Assembly (NCBI GenBank): GCA_945946765.1
Contig: CAMEWS010000015.1
Span: forward strand, 1 to 34,384
Source: an uncultured Clostridia bacterium
GTDB taxonomy: Bacteria > Cyanobacteriota > Vampirovibrionia > Gastranaerophilales > Gastranaerophilaceae
Direction: 5' to 3'
DNA length: 34,384 nucleotides
Shown: positions 6,686 through 13,397 of the stretch, one piece after another
How the letters are laid out: every line of letters starts with the position of its first letter
Position numbering within the stretch: position 1 is the first letter of the stretch
The notes under the pieces: generated by a model
Told to the model about the DNA's origin: nothing
What the model saw: only the letters and a program-made list of their open reading frames with translations
The model's database searches: none
Position numbers and translations under genes: made by a program

Positions 6686-7147
6686 TTATCGCTCCTTAAT
6701 ATAATCTTTGTAAGTTGTCCCCATAGTCTTTAATTCTTTACATAAGTCGTTCCAATTCCTAAAATCTTCTGCCCTTACTTTTGGCGCTAAGTAAGGATCA
6801 GTATTTATACATTCTTCTACAAGCAACGTAAATACGTTTCTGTGTACTCCGTTATTAGGAATCAACTCATTTTTGTATTGCCACCAAATAAATCGGGGCA
6901 TAAATATTTTTAATCTGTTTTCGTTTTCGGCTAAGATTATAAATTTATCTTTGAATGTTTCTTTTAAATCTTTGTAAGTAATGTTTTTACAGCCGATTTT
7001 GAAATTCAAATCATCAATGTCAATGTCGATTATTCCTGCATAATTGCACTTCGATTGCAAATAATCGTATGCGCATTTCATTTCGGGAGTAAGTTTACGA
7101 TAAAAAGGGTCGTCAAACTTCCCGGAATCAAAAAATCTTTTTGCCAT
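6686..7147 (-). CDS. putative phage replication protein (replisome-organizer-like)
   Basis: This 153-residue protein opens MAKRFFDSGKFDDPFYRKL and continues with a region that looks like the winged-helix N-terminal domain of phage replisome organizers or DnaD-like proteins (DDLNFKIG, then FIWWQY). No ATPase motif is present. It lies between RecT/RecE and the HTH/HNH genes, as replication initiators often do, so it may help load the host helicase. The identification rests on pattern and context only. Confidence 0.5.
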   Translation of the reverse strand: MAKRFFDSGKFDDPFYRKLTPEMKCAYDYLQSKCNYAGIIDIDIDDLNFKIGCKNITYKDLKETFKDKFIILAENENRLKIFMPRFIWWQYKNELIPNNGVHRNVFTLLVEECINTDPYLAPKVRAEDFRNWNDLCKELKTMGTTYKDYIKER

Positions 7148-7159
7148 AATTTCCTTCCT

Positions 7160-7185
7160 AAAAAAACGGGGCTTTAAAAAGCCCC
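7160..7185 (-). terminator. intrinsic terminator-like hairpin
   Basis: GGGGCTT (7168-7174) pairs with AAGCCCC (7179-7185). On the minus strand the stem is followed by about seven T (complement of 7160-7166). It lies between the 7198-7398 gene and the replication-type gene and could attenuate the downstream part of the operon. Confidence 0.7.
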
Positions 7186-7197
7186 AATAGTATCAGG

Positions 7198-7398
7198 TTA
7201 TTTATTGTCTTCTTTGTCAGACAAGCACACGTTATAATCAGGGTGTTTGTCTTCTGTTTTATTTTCGTTTTGATGTAATGTTAAAAACTGATTTTCTTTT
7301 ATATTCAAGGGTAACAACTCTTTTGATATTGAACAGCTAATGTATTCTTTGTTTGTTTCTTTTGAAACTCTGTTCCACCCTGCACCAATTTTAATCAT
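7198..7398 (-). CDS. DUF736-like small phage protein, 66 aa
   Basis: The protein starts MIKIGAGWNRVSKETNKEYI and later has HPDYNVCL. This resembles small beta-rich proteins next to phage recombination genes (DUF736-like). The function is not established. The SD GAGG is inside the last RecT codons, and the two genes overlap by 8 nt. Confidence 0.6.
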   Translation of the reverse strand: MIKIGAGWNRVSKETNKEYISCSISKELLPLNIKENQFLTLHQNENKTEDKHPDYNVCLSDKEDNK

Positions 7399-8023
7399 TA
7401 TTTACCTCCACAATTTCTGATAGTTTTTCTTCAAGTCTTGTAGCCTGCGCACTGCGTTCGGGCTTTATATCTTCCGTTTCGTACTCGTCAGTTAAGCCCA
7501 GTAACTTTTCAGGACAATGAACACGGGCAAAGAATGTAAAAGCTCTGTACTGTAACATTTGTTCGGGCATTGTCTGCCACTTTGAGCCGCTTTTAGCGTA
7601 CCAACCCTCTTTTTTTGCCATTTCAAGCGTAACTTTTGAGCCGATACACTCGTTGCCGTTTTTGTCGGTAGCAATTACCCTGCAGCCTTTTTCTTCAATA
7701 GGTCCGTCTTTGTCACCGCACCACTTTATTTTTACGTTTGTAAAGTTTGACCTTACGATAGCTGTACAATATTGACCCGACCAACTCGGCTTGCCTTGTA
7801 CTACATATAAGTTTTGCATAACGAAAAGCGGGTTTTTTGCGCCGATTTGCCTTGCGATGTCTAAGGCTATTAAACACGCTTCAGGTTTATTTTTATAACT
7901 TGAAGGCACAAGTTCGGTTTTACTTAAACCTTCCGCCATTTTTATATATTTGTCATACAAATTCACATCAGAATACACGCTTACTTGTGTATCAGTTGTT
8001 TCATAACTAACCAATTCATTCAT
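7391..8023 (-). CDS. recT: RecT-family single-strand annealing protein
   Basis: This 210-residue protein is a RecT-type recombinase that anneals complementary single strands made by the neighbouring exonuclease. Typical family features are visible: the LYVVQGKPSWSGQ segment, an ATDKNG..GSKVTLEMAKKEGW core, and the conserved SKWQTMPEQMLQYRAFTFFA run followed by CPE..LG..DEYE. ATG 8023 is chosen because GAGG stands 9 nt upstream; an ATG at 8038 would overlap recE. It follows recE by 1 nt, so the pair should be co-translated. Confidence 0.88.
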   Translation of the reverse strand: MNELVSYETTDTQVSVYSDVNLYDKYIKMAEGLSKTELVPSSYKNKPEACLIALDIARQIGAKNPLFVMQNLYVVQGKPSWSGQYCTAIVRSNFTNVKIKWCGDKDGPIEEKGCRVIATDKNGNECIGSKVTLEMAKKEGWYAKSGSKWQTMPEQMLQYRAFTFFARVHCPEKLLGLTDEYETEDIKPERSAQATRLEEKLSEIVEVNND

Positions 8024-8024
8024 A

Positions 8025-9041
8025 TTAAGCAACCTCATATTTCATCAAAATATTATCGATATAATGCGGGGCGTAAATCAGACCCAAATTTTTATCAAAG
8101 TAGTTTGATATTTCATCGGGTCTGTCTTGTAAAGTCATTTCAATAACTCTGTCAGAATATGCGCCCCATACTCCCGATTCTTGACATTCCAAATAAACTT
8201 TCAAAGCGTTTCTTACGGCTTTATTTCCGTGTTCAATCAATCCCATATCAGGCACATAAACCTGTGTAATGAACGGCGGTTCTTTTTCCTGCGCAACAAA
8301 GAAAAATGAATCAACGTCAATACCTGTAACGGCTTTTATGCCTGTTTTATACATACTTGCTTGCACGTGATAACCGTAGTTTAAAAAGTCTTTATAAAAC
8401 GTTTCCGGATTAACGCTTGCACAAGTTTTATAATCGGGTACAAACTTGCAGTCGTAGGGTAAGAAATCGGGTCTGCATTTTAACCACAGACCCGTTTCTT
8501 CATCCTTCCAAAAAATACTTAATTCCGATTCACCTTTTTGACTGAAAGCTGCGTTTGCGTGTTTGTTTCCCTTAATAGCCTTTGCAACTCCCACAACCTG
8601 ATTGAGTTCATTTTTGTTCAAGTGTATCTCTTTTGGTTCGATGCCTTCATTTTCAAGTACAAGTTGCATTAAATCAGACAACAAGTATTTTTTTATTGAT
8701 ATATCATAACCGAATTTGTCCATTAAAAGTTTAACAAGGTCGTCTTTTTTGAGTTCGGAATACGGATTATGCCAGTATATTTTTTCAAAGGTTTCTTGTC
8801 CTTCTAAAATGTAACAATGGCAAGCCTTACCGATTTTAAAATGCGGTGCTTCTTTTGGCTCGTATTCACCCGAAAGATATTTGTAATAATACTTTGCGGG
8901 ACAATCAAGTAATATTTTAAGTCCGCTGTTAGATAATGCAGGCATTTTGTGATAAACATCAATCGGAATCCCCCGAACAATACAGGGTTCATTAATTGTC
9001 ATACCTTCTTTGTAATCAATAATTAAATCTTTTATGCACAT
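8025..9041 (-). CDS. recE: RecE-like PDDEXK exonuclease (DUF3799 type)
   Basis: This 338-residue nuclease is the expected 5'-3' double-strand exonuclease partner of RecT. The N-terminal ALSNSGLKILLDCPAKYYY and GKACHCYILEG motifs are typical of the RecE/DUF3799 group. Catalytic candidates are Glu173 (ESELS), Asp192 (CRPDF), Asp203-x-Lys205 (PDYKT) and Gln227 (YHVQASMY), which is a PDDEXK arrangement. It is far shorter than E. coli RecE, as is usual for phage versions carrying only the nuclease domain. The SD GAGGA lies 8 nt upstream. Confidence 0.88.
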   Translation of the reverse strand: MCIKDLIIDYKEGMTINEPCIVRGIPIDVYHKMPALSNSGLKILLDCPAKYYYKYLSGEYEPKEAPHFKIGKACHCYILEGQETFEKIYWHNPYSELKKDDLVKLLMDKFGYDISIKKYLLSDLMQLVLENEGIEPKEIHLNKNELNQVVGVAKAIKGNKHANAAFSQKGESELSIFWKDEETGLWLKCRPDFLPYDCKFVPDYKTCASVNPETFYKDFLNYGYHVQASMYKTGIKAVTGIDVDSFFFVAQEKEPPFITQVYVPDMGLIEHGNKAVRNALKVYLECQESGVWGAYSDRVIEMTLQDRPDEISNYFDKNLGLIYAPHYIDNILMKYEVA

Positions 9042-9223
9042 TTATCTGTCCTCATTTCCAGTTTTTTTAACCCTTCAAACAGTCCGTGATGACAAACATC
9101 TTCACCACAGCCTGTATAACAGTTGCTTGTGCCTGCAAAATCACAATATGAACACAACTCATTTTCTGTCATTGCGCTGATTGCGATTTCCAACATTCCC
9201 AACAGTAATTTTTCGTTGTACAT
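9032..9223 (-). CDS. small Cys-rich early protein, 63 aa
   Basis: Seven Cys occur in 63 residues (LCSYCDFAG, NCYTGCGEDVC, then DKC), a pattern that suggests metal binding. The N-terminal half is helical. It overlaps the recE start by 10 nt. The function is unknown. Confidence 0.6.
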   Translation of the reverse strand: MYNEKLLLGMLEIAISAMTENELCSYCDFAGTSNCYTGCGEDVCHHGLFEGLKKLEMRTDKCA

Positions 9224-9360
9224 TACACACCTCTCATTTTTATTATTAAAAATATTGCTGTTTTTGCAGTTTGAAGATTTTCACGTTCGAGATAACTCAA
9301 ATCATCACGTTGTAAAAACTCAATGAGTTTTACATAAATCTGTTCTAATTCATTCAGCAT
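9223..9360 (-). CDS. small helical early protein, 45 aa
   Basis: ATG 9360 to TAA 9223-9225. The protein begins MLNELEQIYVKLIEFLQRDD and is amphipathic throughout. Its stop overlaps the next ATG (TAATG). A weak SD-like GAGGTG lies upstream. Confidence 0.5.
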   Translation of the reverse strand: MLNELEQIYVKLIEFLQRDDLSYLERENLQTAKTAIFLIIKMRGV

Positions 9361-9499
9361 TTTTACACCTCATTGTTTCTAAAAATTGTGTTAAATCTTT
9401 TAAAGCGTTTTCATAATATCTTTTTTGAATATTTGATTTTGCCGTTTTACAATAGTTTTCCAATTTGCTTATTAATTTTAGTATTTCCGTAATATTCAT
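9350..9499 (-). CDS. small helical early protein, 49 aa
   Basis: ATG 9499 to TGA 9350-9352. It begins MNITEILKLISKLENYCKTA and is Lys-rich and helical. It overlaps the following gene by 11 nt, and its end carries that gene's SD (GAGGTG). Confidence 0.5.
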   Translation of the reverse strand: MNITEILKLISKLENYCKTAKSNIQKRYYENALKDLTQFLETMRCKNAE

Positions 9500-9784
9500 T
9501 TATGCACCTTTAATTAAGTCATATTTTTCATTGACAAGTTTTTTATTGTATATGTCTTTTAAGTAGTTAACTGTTTGTTTTTTTGTTTCTTCTTTGTTTC
9601 CGTTGAAAAAATGAGCATAAGCAAATGAATAAATCTTTTTTAATTTGAATTTTGTTAAATCATCAATTTGTTTTTTCTTTTCAAGTAATTCTTTGAAAAG
9701 AGCAACTAACAACATTGAAAAAAATAAAAGTAATACATAACTTTCCATTATGAATTCTTCTTGAATAAATGTTTGAATATCCAT
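9500..9784 (-). CDS. small membrane protein, 94 aa
   Basis: A single transmembrane helix (about residues 15-31: SYVLLLFFSMLLVALF) is followed by a Lys-rich soluble tail of about 60 residues. The ATG at 9784 has a strong SD (AAGGAG), better than the internal ATG before the helix. It is the first gene after the structured leader region. A holin is unlikely, as there is one helix and an early position; a role at the membrane is all that can be said. Confidence 0.6.
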   Translation of the reverse strand: MDIQTFIQEEFIMESYVLLLFFSMLLVALFKELLEKKKQIDDLTKFKLKKIYSFAYAHFFNGNKEETKKQTVNYLKDIYNKKLVNEKYDLIKGA

Positions 9785-9796
9785 AGTTACTCCTTA

Positions 9797-9876
9797 TGTT
9801 CTTATTCTTTTTCTTGTTCTTTTTCTTATTATTGTTCTGTTTCTTTTTCTTTCTCTTTTCCCCCGCCCCCGCCCCG
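9797..9876. other. polypyrimidine/polypurine tract
   Basis: About 80 bases that are almost pure C/T on the plus strand (purines on the minus strand), ending in CCCCCGCCCCCGCCCC. The run includes near-repeats of TTCTTTTTCTT. It lies just upstream of the first early gene. Such tracts can form triplex DNA or unstructured purine-rich RNA leaders; no coding role is seen. Confidence 0.6.
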
Positions 9877-9915
9877 GACCCGCTCGGGAATTTTCCGTCC
9901 GATATTGGGTTAAGG

Positions 9916-9937
9916 AAAAGCGGGGAATTGCCCCGCT
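9916..9937 (-). terminator. GC hairpin, possible weak terminator
   Basis: AGCGGGG (9919-9925) pairs with CCCCGCT (9931-9937), and the minus strand then has four T. It belongs to the same GC-hairpin type as 2686-2718 and lies in the early leader. Confidence 0.5.
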
Positions 9938-9982
9938 AGGATAGAAGTAGTGATGTTTTTCAACATCAATGAGAATCTAAAG

Positions 9983-10320
9983 AAAAGCCCGTTTGAGTAT
10001 ATTTATGCGTTATAGAAAGAATAAACGGGCTATGAGATTTAAAATGTTTATAAGTGCCCTCTACTTAATGAAAGCGAGGGCTGATATAAAAATTTTAATT
10101 TTTATCCGTTGTTTGAAATCACACGCCTGTTTTGCCTGCCCTATCGACTGTCGGGTAATGATTTCTTTTTACCCCGTCGAGGCTCAGCGGTCGTCTTACG
10201 TTATTCAGTTGTCAATGTGCGGTTTGTGAGCTTCTTGCTCGTGCCTTGCGCAATCTTTTGCCTTAGCTGTTAATAAATTTTTCGCAACAAAATTGCACGC
10301 TAAAAGAGGGTAAACCCCTT
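9983..10320 (-). ncRNA. gene-free hairpin-rich stretch, candidate structured RNA or leader
   Basis: No credible gene is present. Strong inverted repeats follow each other: AGCCCGTTT/AAACGGGCT (9986-9994/10023-10031), with T on the minus strand, terminator-like; GCCCTC/GAGGGC (10056-10061/10076-10081); a compound stem with TCGAC/GTCGA enclosing GGGTAA/TTACCC at about 10143-10177; and GAGC/GCTC near 10229-10241. GC content is above the phage average. The minus-strand reading ends in the terminator-like hairpin, so a minus-strand RNA or the early-operon leader is favoured. An origin of replication is an alternative. Confidence 0.35.
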
Positions 10321-10347
10321 GCGTTTTTATCTTGTTTTTAGTAAAAT
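10319..10347 (+). promoter_or_regulatory. candidate sigma70 promoter, plus strand
   Basis: TTGCGT (10319-10324), a 17-bp spacer and TAAAAT (10342-10347). Transcription would start near 10354, run antisense through the RHH gene and on into the repressor gene. This layout is like lambda pRE. Confidence 0.35.
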
Positions 10348-10385
10348 GATTTTATGGAATTAATACTGGGGGAGTGCGTAAAAGA

Positions 10386-10535
10386 TTACGCAACTTCACC
10401 GGTATTTTTTTCTGAAAAGTAATCTCCCAGAATTTTATCGAGTATATATGAAACAGTTCGGTCATCGTTGACAGCCATTGTTTCAATTATCTCTTTATAT
10501 TCAGGTTTTACTCTTCCTGTCAATAAAACTTTCAT
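10386..10535 (-). CDS. ribbon-helix-helix (Arc/CopG-like) regulator, 49 aa
   Basis: The minus-strand frame starts at ATG 10535 (SD GGAG about 9 nt upstream) and gives MKVLLTGRVKPEYKEIIETM, continuing to a short acidic tail. A short N-terminal strand (KVLLTGRV), a helix (PEYKEIIETMA) and a second helix starting DRTVSYILDKIL match the beta-alpha-alpha RHH fold. Such proteins bind DNA as dimers. It is divergent from the S24 repressor, the place where Cro-like early regulators sit, so a role in the lysis/lysogeny switch or early control is likely. Confidence 0.65.
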   Translation of the reverse strand: MKVLLTGRVKPEYKEIIETMAVNDDRTVSYILDKILGDYFSEKNTGEVA

Positions 10536-10569
10536 AAGTTTTGACTCCAATCATTTAACTTATGATAAC

Positions 10570-10598
10570 AGTGTATACAATAAAATGTATTTTGTCAA
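10570..10598 (-). promoter_or_regulatory. early (lytic) sigma70 promoter
   Basis: On the minus strand, TTGACA (complement of 10593-10598), a 17-bp spacer and TACACT (complement of 10570-10575). The start of transcription would be near 10563, 28 nt before the RHH gene. TGTATACA (10572-10579) is an 8-bp palindrome overlapping the -10 box and could be an operator. A second TTGACA on the plus strand (10631-10636) faces away. Confidence 0.7.
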
Positions 10599-10656
10599 CA
10601 AAAAAAAACGAACATAACAAAATTAGTGTTTTGACATATAAGGGTTAGTGTTAAAT

Positions 10657-11283
10657 ATGAAGTATAGTGTGCTTTTAGCTACTTTACAAAACTTAAACAT
10701 ATTAGATTATATTCCTAAGCAAGCTGATTTTTGTAAAATATTAGGCTTATCGAGAGCAACTGTTTCGGCAAGGGCTCAACGTGATACGGAGTTTACGGAA
10801 GAAGAAATACAAAAGCTTGAAGAATATTGGGCTGTTTCTATTCCTCGTGACATTGCAAGCGAAGTTGAACTCGATTATTACCCCGATGTTTTTGGTTCGT
10901 GCGGAAGCGGTGCGTTTGTATTATCTGAAACAAAAGAACGTATCAGCGTGCCGCGTAAGAGTTTTTTAACTCGTGTTATGCCCAATATAACCAATTTTAA
11001 AAAATACTCCGTTATAAACGCCGTAGGTGACAGTATGCAGCCTGTTATTTATGAAAACGACAAGCTTATTGTTGAGCATTTTGAGGGCGGGCAAATTAAA
11101 GACAATAAAATCTATGTTTTTTGTTATGACAATGAGATTTTTGTAAAAAGATTAGTAAAAAATATTACGCAAATTGTTATAAAGTCAGATAACACACTTT
11201 ACGACCCGATAAAAATTGACAGTAAGGATTCAAATTTTGTTGTAATAGGCGAAATTGTCGGAATGTTACGAGATTTGTCGTAA
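10657..11283 (+). CDS. phage repressor with S24 (LexA-like) self-cleavage domain
   Basis: This 208-residue CI/LexA-type repressor keeps the prophage silent and is inactivated by self-cleavage after RecA activation. N-terminal HTH: about 20-45 (KQADFCKILGLSRATVSARA). C-terminal S24 domain: catalytic Ser126 (VGDSMQP) and Lys164 (FVKRL). The expected cleavage site before the domain reads SCGSGAF, with Cys82-Gly83 as the likely bond. LexA and CI use Ala-Gly; Cys-Gly is what UmuD uses. A GTG at 10648 would add three residues, but AAGGG is only 3 nt from it; ATG 10657 is 12 nt away, so the start is uncertain. Confidence 0.88.
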   Translation: MKYSVLLATLQNLNILDYIPKQADFCKILGLSRATVSARAQRDTEFTEEEIQKLEEYWAVSIPRDIASEVELDYYPDVFGSCGSGAFVLSETKERISVPRKSFLTRVMPNITNFKKYSVINAVGDSMQPVIYENDKLIVEHFEGGQIKDNKIYVFCYDNEIFVKRLVKNITQIVIKSDNTLYDPIKIDSKDSNFVVIGEIVGMLRDLS

Positions 11284-11345
11284 TAATCCACAAGATTAAT
11301 TGTTTATTATTAAAAATATGCAATAATTAAAATAAAGAGGTTGTT

Positions 11346-11675
11346 ATGTCTGCTAGAATAGAAGAATTACAAGAACAACAAAAAAGAGTTTATACAACTA
11401 ATCAAGTTACGCCGATGATGTTTGAGTTGATTTGTACACTTAGAGATGTAAAAGCAACTGAAACCGTTGACAGTGTGTATATAAATGTTGCAAATGAAAA
11501 TTTAGAGGTTTATGTCTTTTACGAAAAAGAAAATTTTGAAATTGAAGATAAAATATCAAAATATTTTACTGATTGGGAAATAGAATACTGTTATTTTCCT
11601 GAAGTCTTTATATTTCCGTTAGATATGATTCCCGGAAAAGAATTAAGTTTGCCGCAAAGTGCAATGGAGATTTAA
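11346..11675 (+). CDS. unknown protein coupled to the HEPN-like gene, 109 aa
   Basis: SD AAAGAGG precedes ATG 11346. An N-terminal helix is followed by a region that looks like alternating strands and helices (DSVYINVANENLEVYVFYE). There is no recognised motif, and the GS-x10-D-x-D signature of MNT nucleotidyltransferase antitoxins is absent. Its TAA overlaps the ATG of the HEPN-like gene (TAATG). It sits in the lysogeny module beside the repressor, where exclusion and toxin-antitoxin genes are common. A partner or antitoxin role is inferred. Confidence 0.6.
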   Translation: MSARIEELQEQQKRVYTTNQVTPMMFELICTLRDVKATETVDSVYINVANENLEVYVFYEKENFEIEDKISKYFTDWEIEYCYFPEVFIFPLDMIPGKELSLPQSAMEI

Positions 11676-12043
11676 TGGACCGTTATGTACAAGACTATTT
11701 AACAAAGTCTGAAGAAAATTATAAATTATATGAATATTTAGCCCAAAATGATTGCTTTGAAAGTTGGCAAATAGTTGCTATATTTTACAGTGCATTATGT
11801 ATTGCAAAAGCCTACTTGTATTATAAAAAAGTTCCTAAAAACTCTATAAATTCTCATAATAGTATTAAAGGTTGGCTTTCTAAAGAATCAGAAGCCAAAA
11901 AGTTAAATGTTATTTTTTATTATGAAAAATTGTATCAAGACAGCAGAGATGCCAGATATTCCGTAAAGAAAATAAGTAAAGCCAGAATAACAAAAGCTTT
12001 AGAGACTTATGGTAAAGTGCAACATTTATTACTTATAAAATAA
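11675..12043 (+). CDS. HEPN-domain-like protein, 122 aa
   Basis: This all-helical protein has the usual HEPN order: a first helix (YLTKSEENYKLYEYLAQ), a helix with AIFYSALCIAKAYLYYK, an SHNSIKGWL loop, and a final YQDSRDARYS segment as in PF05168-type proteins. The R-x4-6-H nuclease motif of toxic HEPN RNases is not evident, although Arg-rich SRDAR is present. Its ATG overlaps the upstream stop, and a strong terminator follows. With the upstream gene it may form a defence or toxin-antitoxin pair; alternatively it is a non-catalytic HEPN protein. Confidence 0.55.
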   Translation: MDRYVQDYLTKSEENYKLYEYLAQNDCFESWQIVAIFYSALCIAKAYLYYKKVPKNSINSHNSIKGWLSKESEAKKLNVIFYYEKLYQDSRDARYSVKKISKARITKALETYGKVQHLLLIK

Positions 12044-12052
12044 GTTATATTA

Positions 12053-12085
12053 AAAAGACGATAATTACTCCGTCTTTTGATTTTT
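12053..12085 (+). terminator. intrinsic terminator after the lysogeny genes
   Basis: AAAAGACG (12053-12060) pairs perfectly with CGTCTTTT (12071-12078). TTTTT follows at 12081-12085. It separates the repressor/HEPN unit from the late genes. Confidence 0.8.
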
Positions 12086-12210
12086 AAACCTGTTAGATTA
12101 CTCTGGTGTTTTTTTTTTATTTTACCTATGTAGGTAATTTAAAAAATTCAAATAAGGTATATAACATTTATTATTGTTTTCGCATTTATTTGAATAGACA
12201 AGGGGTTAAT

Positions 12211-12294
12211 ATGAGAGAGCCATTAATTTTAGTCATAAAAATATATGACCAAAAGCACAAATTTATTATCAAAAATTTAGAAATAAAAACATAA
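12211..12294 (+). CDS. possible 27-aa small ORF
   Basis: ATG 12211 has an SD-like AAGGGG 5 nt upstream and encodes MREPLILVIKIYDQKHKFII plus seven residues. The interval 12086-12366 contains nothing else clear. It may be a small gene or chance. Confidence 0.25.
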   Translation: MREPLILVIKIYDQKHKFIIKNLEIKT

Positions 12295-12311
12295 ATATAA
12301 CAAAGTTGTTT

Positions 12312-12339
12312 TTGGATTTTTTAATGTTAACTGTATTGT
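12312..12339 (+). promoter_or_regulatory. weak candidate promoter for the late genes
   Basis: TTGGAT (12312-12317), 16 bp, then TATTGT (12334-12339), 27 nt before the first late gene. The match is poor. The six-fold late element found further downstream does not occur here. Confidence 0.25.
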
Positions 12340-12366
12340 AAAAATAGTTATTTTAATGGTGAAATT

Positions 12367-12954
12367 ATGTCTAAAATGCTTCATAATATACTTATGACTG
12401 CGCAGTTGTCATTGTTCGGAAACTACATAAAAAGCACGAAAAAAAAGCGTGTTCACTTTAAAACCCCGACTTACAAAAAATTTTACAGCGTAAAACGCTA
12501 TGACAGGCAAAAATTCAGACATTATTTGAATTTAAAGCTAAAAGGTTATAAGTGCATAAGACCGCTAAGCCAAAATGACATATTAAAGCTGTGTTATCTA
12601 AAAGATGAATACGGGAATCAGCTTTATGACGGGGACGAAAAACATATTTTCAGATACAGCGCCCTGCACTATGCCCCCGATGATGACAAGCAAAAAACAC
12701 GTTGCAAGTACCGTAATTATGGTATTCACGAATTGATTTATAATAAGATACGTCCCAATTACGACAATGATATTATAGAAACAAACAATGTAGTTTGTTA
12801 CCCCGATGAAAGGCAAGCGGAAATAAAAAACACTTGGCAGTTGCCACTTACAAAAAGAATTAAAATACATATCAGGCTGTTGTGGTTGCTTGATGATTAC
12901 AATTTAAAACAATCAATGGAATGGATGAATGAAGTTGATATAAAGAGGTTATGA
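12367..12954 (+). CDS. first late-region gene, unknown, 195 aa
   Basis: A basic protein rich in Lys, Arg and Tyr (KKKRVHFKTPTYKKFYSVKR), with no recognised domain. It directly precedes the terminase small subunit and overlaps its start. Basic proteins in this place include packaging or late-regulatory factors, but nothing in the sequence proves either. SD GGTGA lies before the ATG. Confidence 0.6.
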   Translation: MSKMLHNILMTAQLSLFGNYIKSTKKKRVHFKTPTYKKFYSVKRYDRQKFRHYLNLKLKGYKCIRPLSQNDILKLCYLKDEYGNQLYDGDEKHIFRYSALHYAPDDDKQKTRCKYRNYGIHELIYNKIRPNYDNDIIETNNVVCYPDERQAEIKNTWQLPLTKRIKIHIRLLWLLDDYNLKQSMEWMNEVDIKRL

Positions 12955-13397
12955 TGTCAGAAAAATTAACCCCAAAACAAGAAAAATTTTGTCAGGAGAT
13001 GTCAAAGCTTGGTAATCAACGCTTAGCATACCAAAACTCTTACAGTGCAAAGAATATGAGCGAAAAATCAATTGATAGAGAAGCTTCTGTATTAATGAAA
13101 AACCCAAAGGTTACCCAAAGGTTAAAAGAGCTTTCGGAAGAAATAAAATCAAAAAACATTGCTGACGCCGTTGAAATCCAAACTATGCTTACGAAAATCT
13201 TACGTGGTGAAGAATCAGAAGAATGTGTTGCGGTTGAGGGTACAGGCGACGGCTGTTCCGAAGCAAGAATTGTTACAAAACAAGTAACACCCAAAGACCG
13301 CATAAAAGCCTGCGAAACCCTTGCTAAAATGCGCGGTTATTTTGATTTGACAATAAAAATCGATAATGCACCTACAATAGTTGACGATATAAAATGA
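12954..13397 (+). CDS. terS: terminase small subunit
   Basis: This 147-residue protein opens with the Terminase_2 pattern: LTPKQEKFCQEMSKLGNQ, then AYQNSYSAK and the helix SIDREASVLMKNPKVTQRL. It recognises phage DNA and recruits the large subunit for packaging. The central and C-terminal parts form the oligomerisation region (DAVEIQTMLTKILRG) and an acidic tail. Tandem ATGs occur at 12951 and 12954; the second has the better distance to AGAGG. It overlaps terL by 4 nt. Confidence 0.88.
   Translation: MSEKLTPKQEKFCQEMSKLGNQRLAYQNSYSAKNMSEKSIDREASVLMKNPKVTQRLKELSEEIKSKNIADAVEIQTMLTKILRGEESEECVAVEGTGDGCSEARIVTKQVTPKDRIKACETLAKMRGYFDLTIKIDNAPTIVDDIK

Noticed and set aside
9500-9784. holin
   Set aside because: It has one helix only, lies in the early operon and has no endolysin beside it.
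9993-10229. 78-residue plus-strand frame in the control region
   Set aside because: It lies over strong inverted repeats, has no SD, and its composition is not protein-like.
12106-12294. 62-residue frame after the HEPN-like gene
   Set aside because: The first half is low-complexity Phe/Tyr sequence without an SD; only the last 27 codons from ATG 12211 have a start signal.
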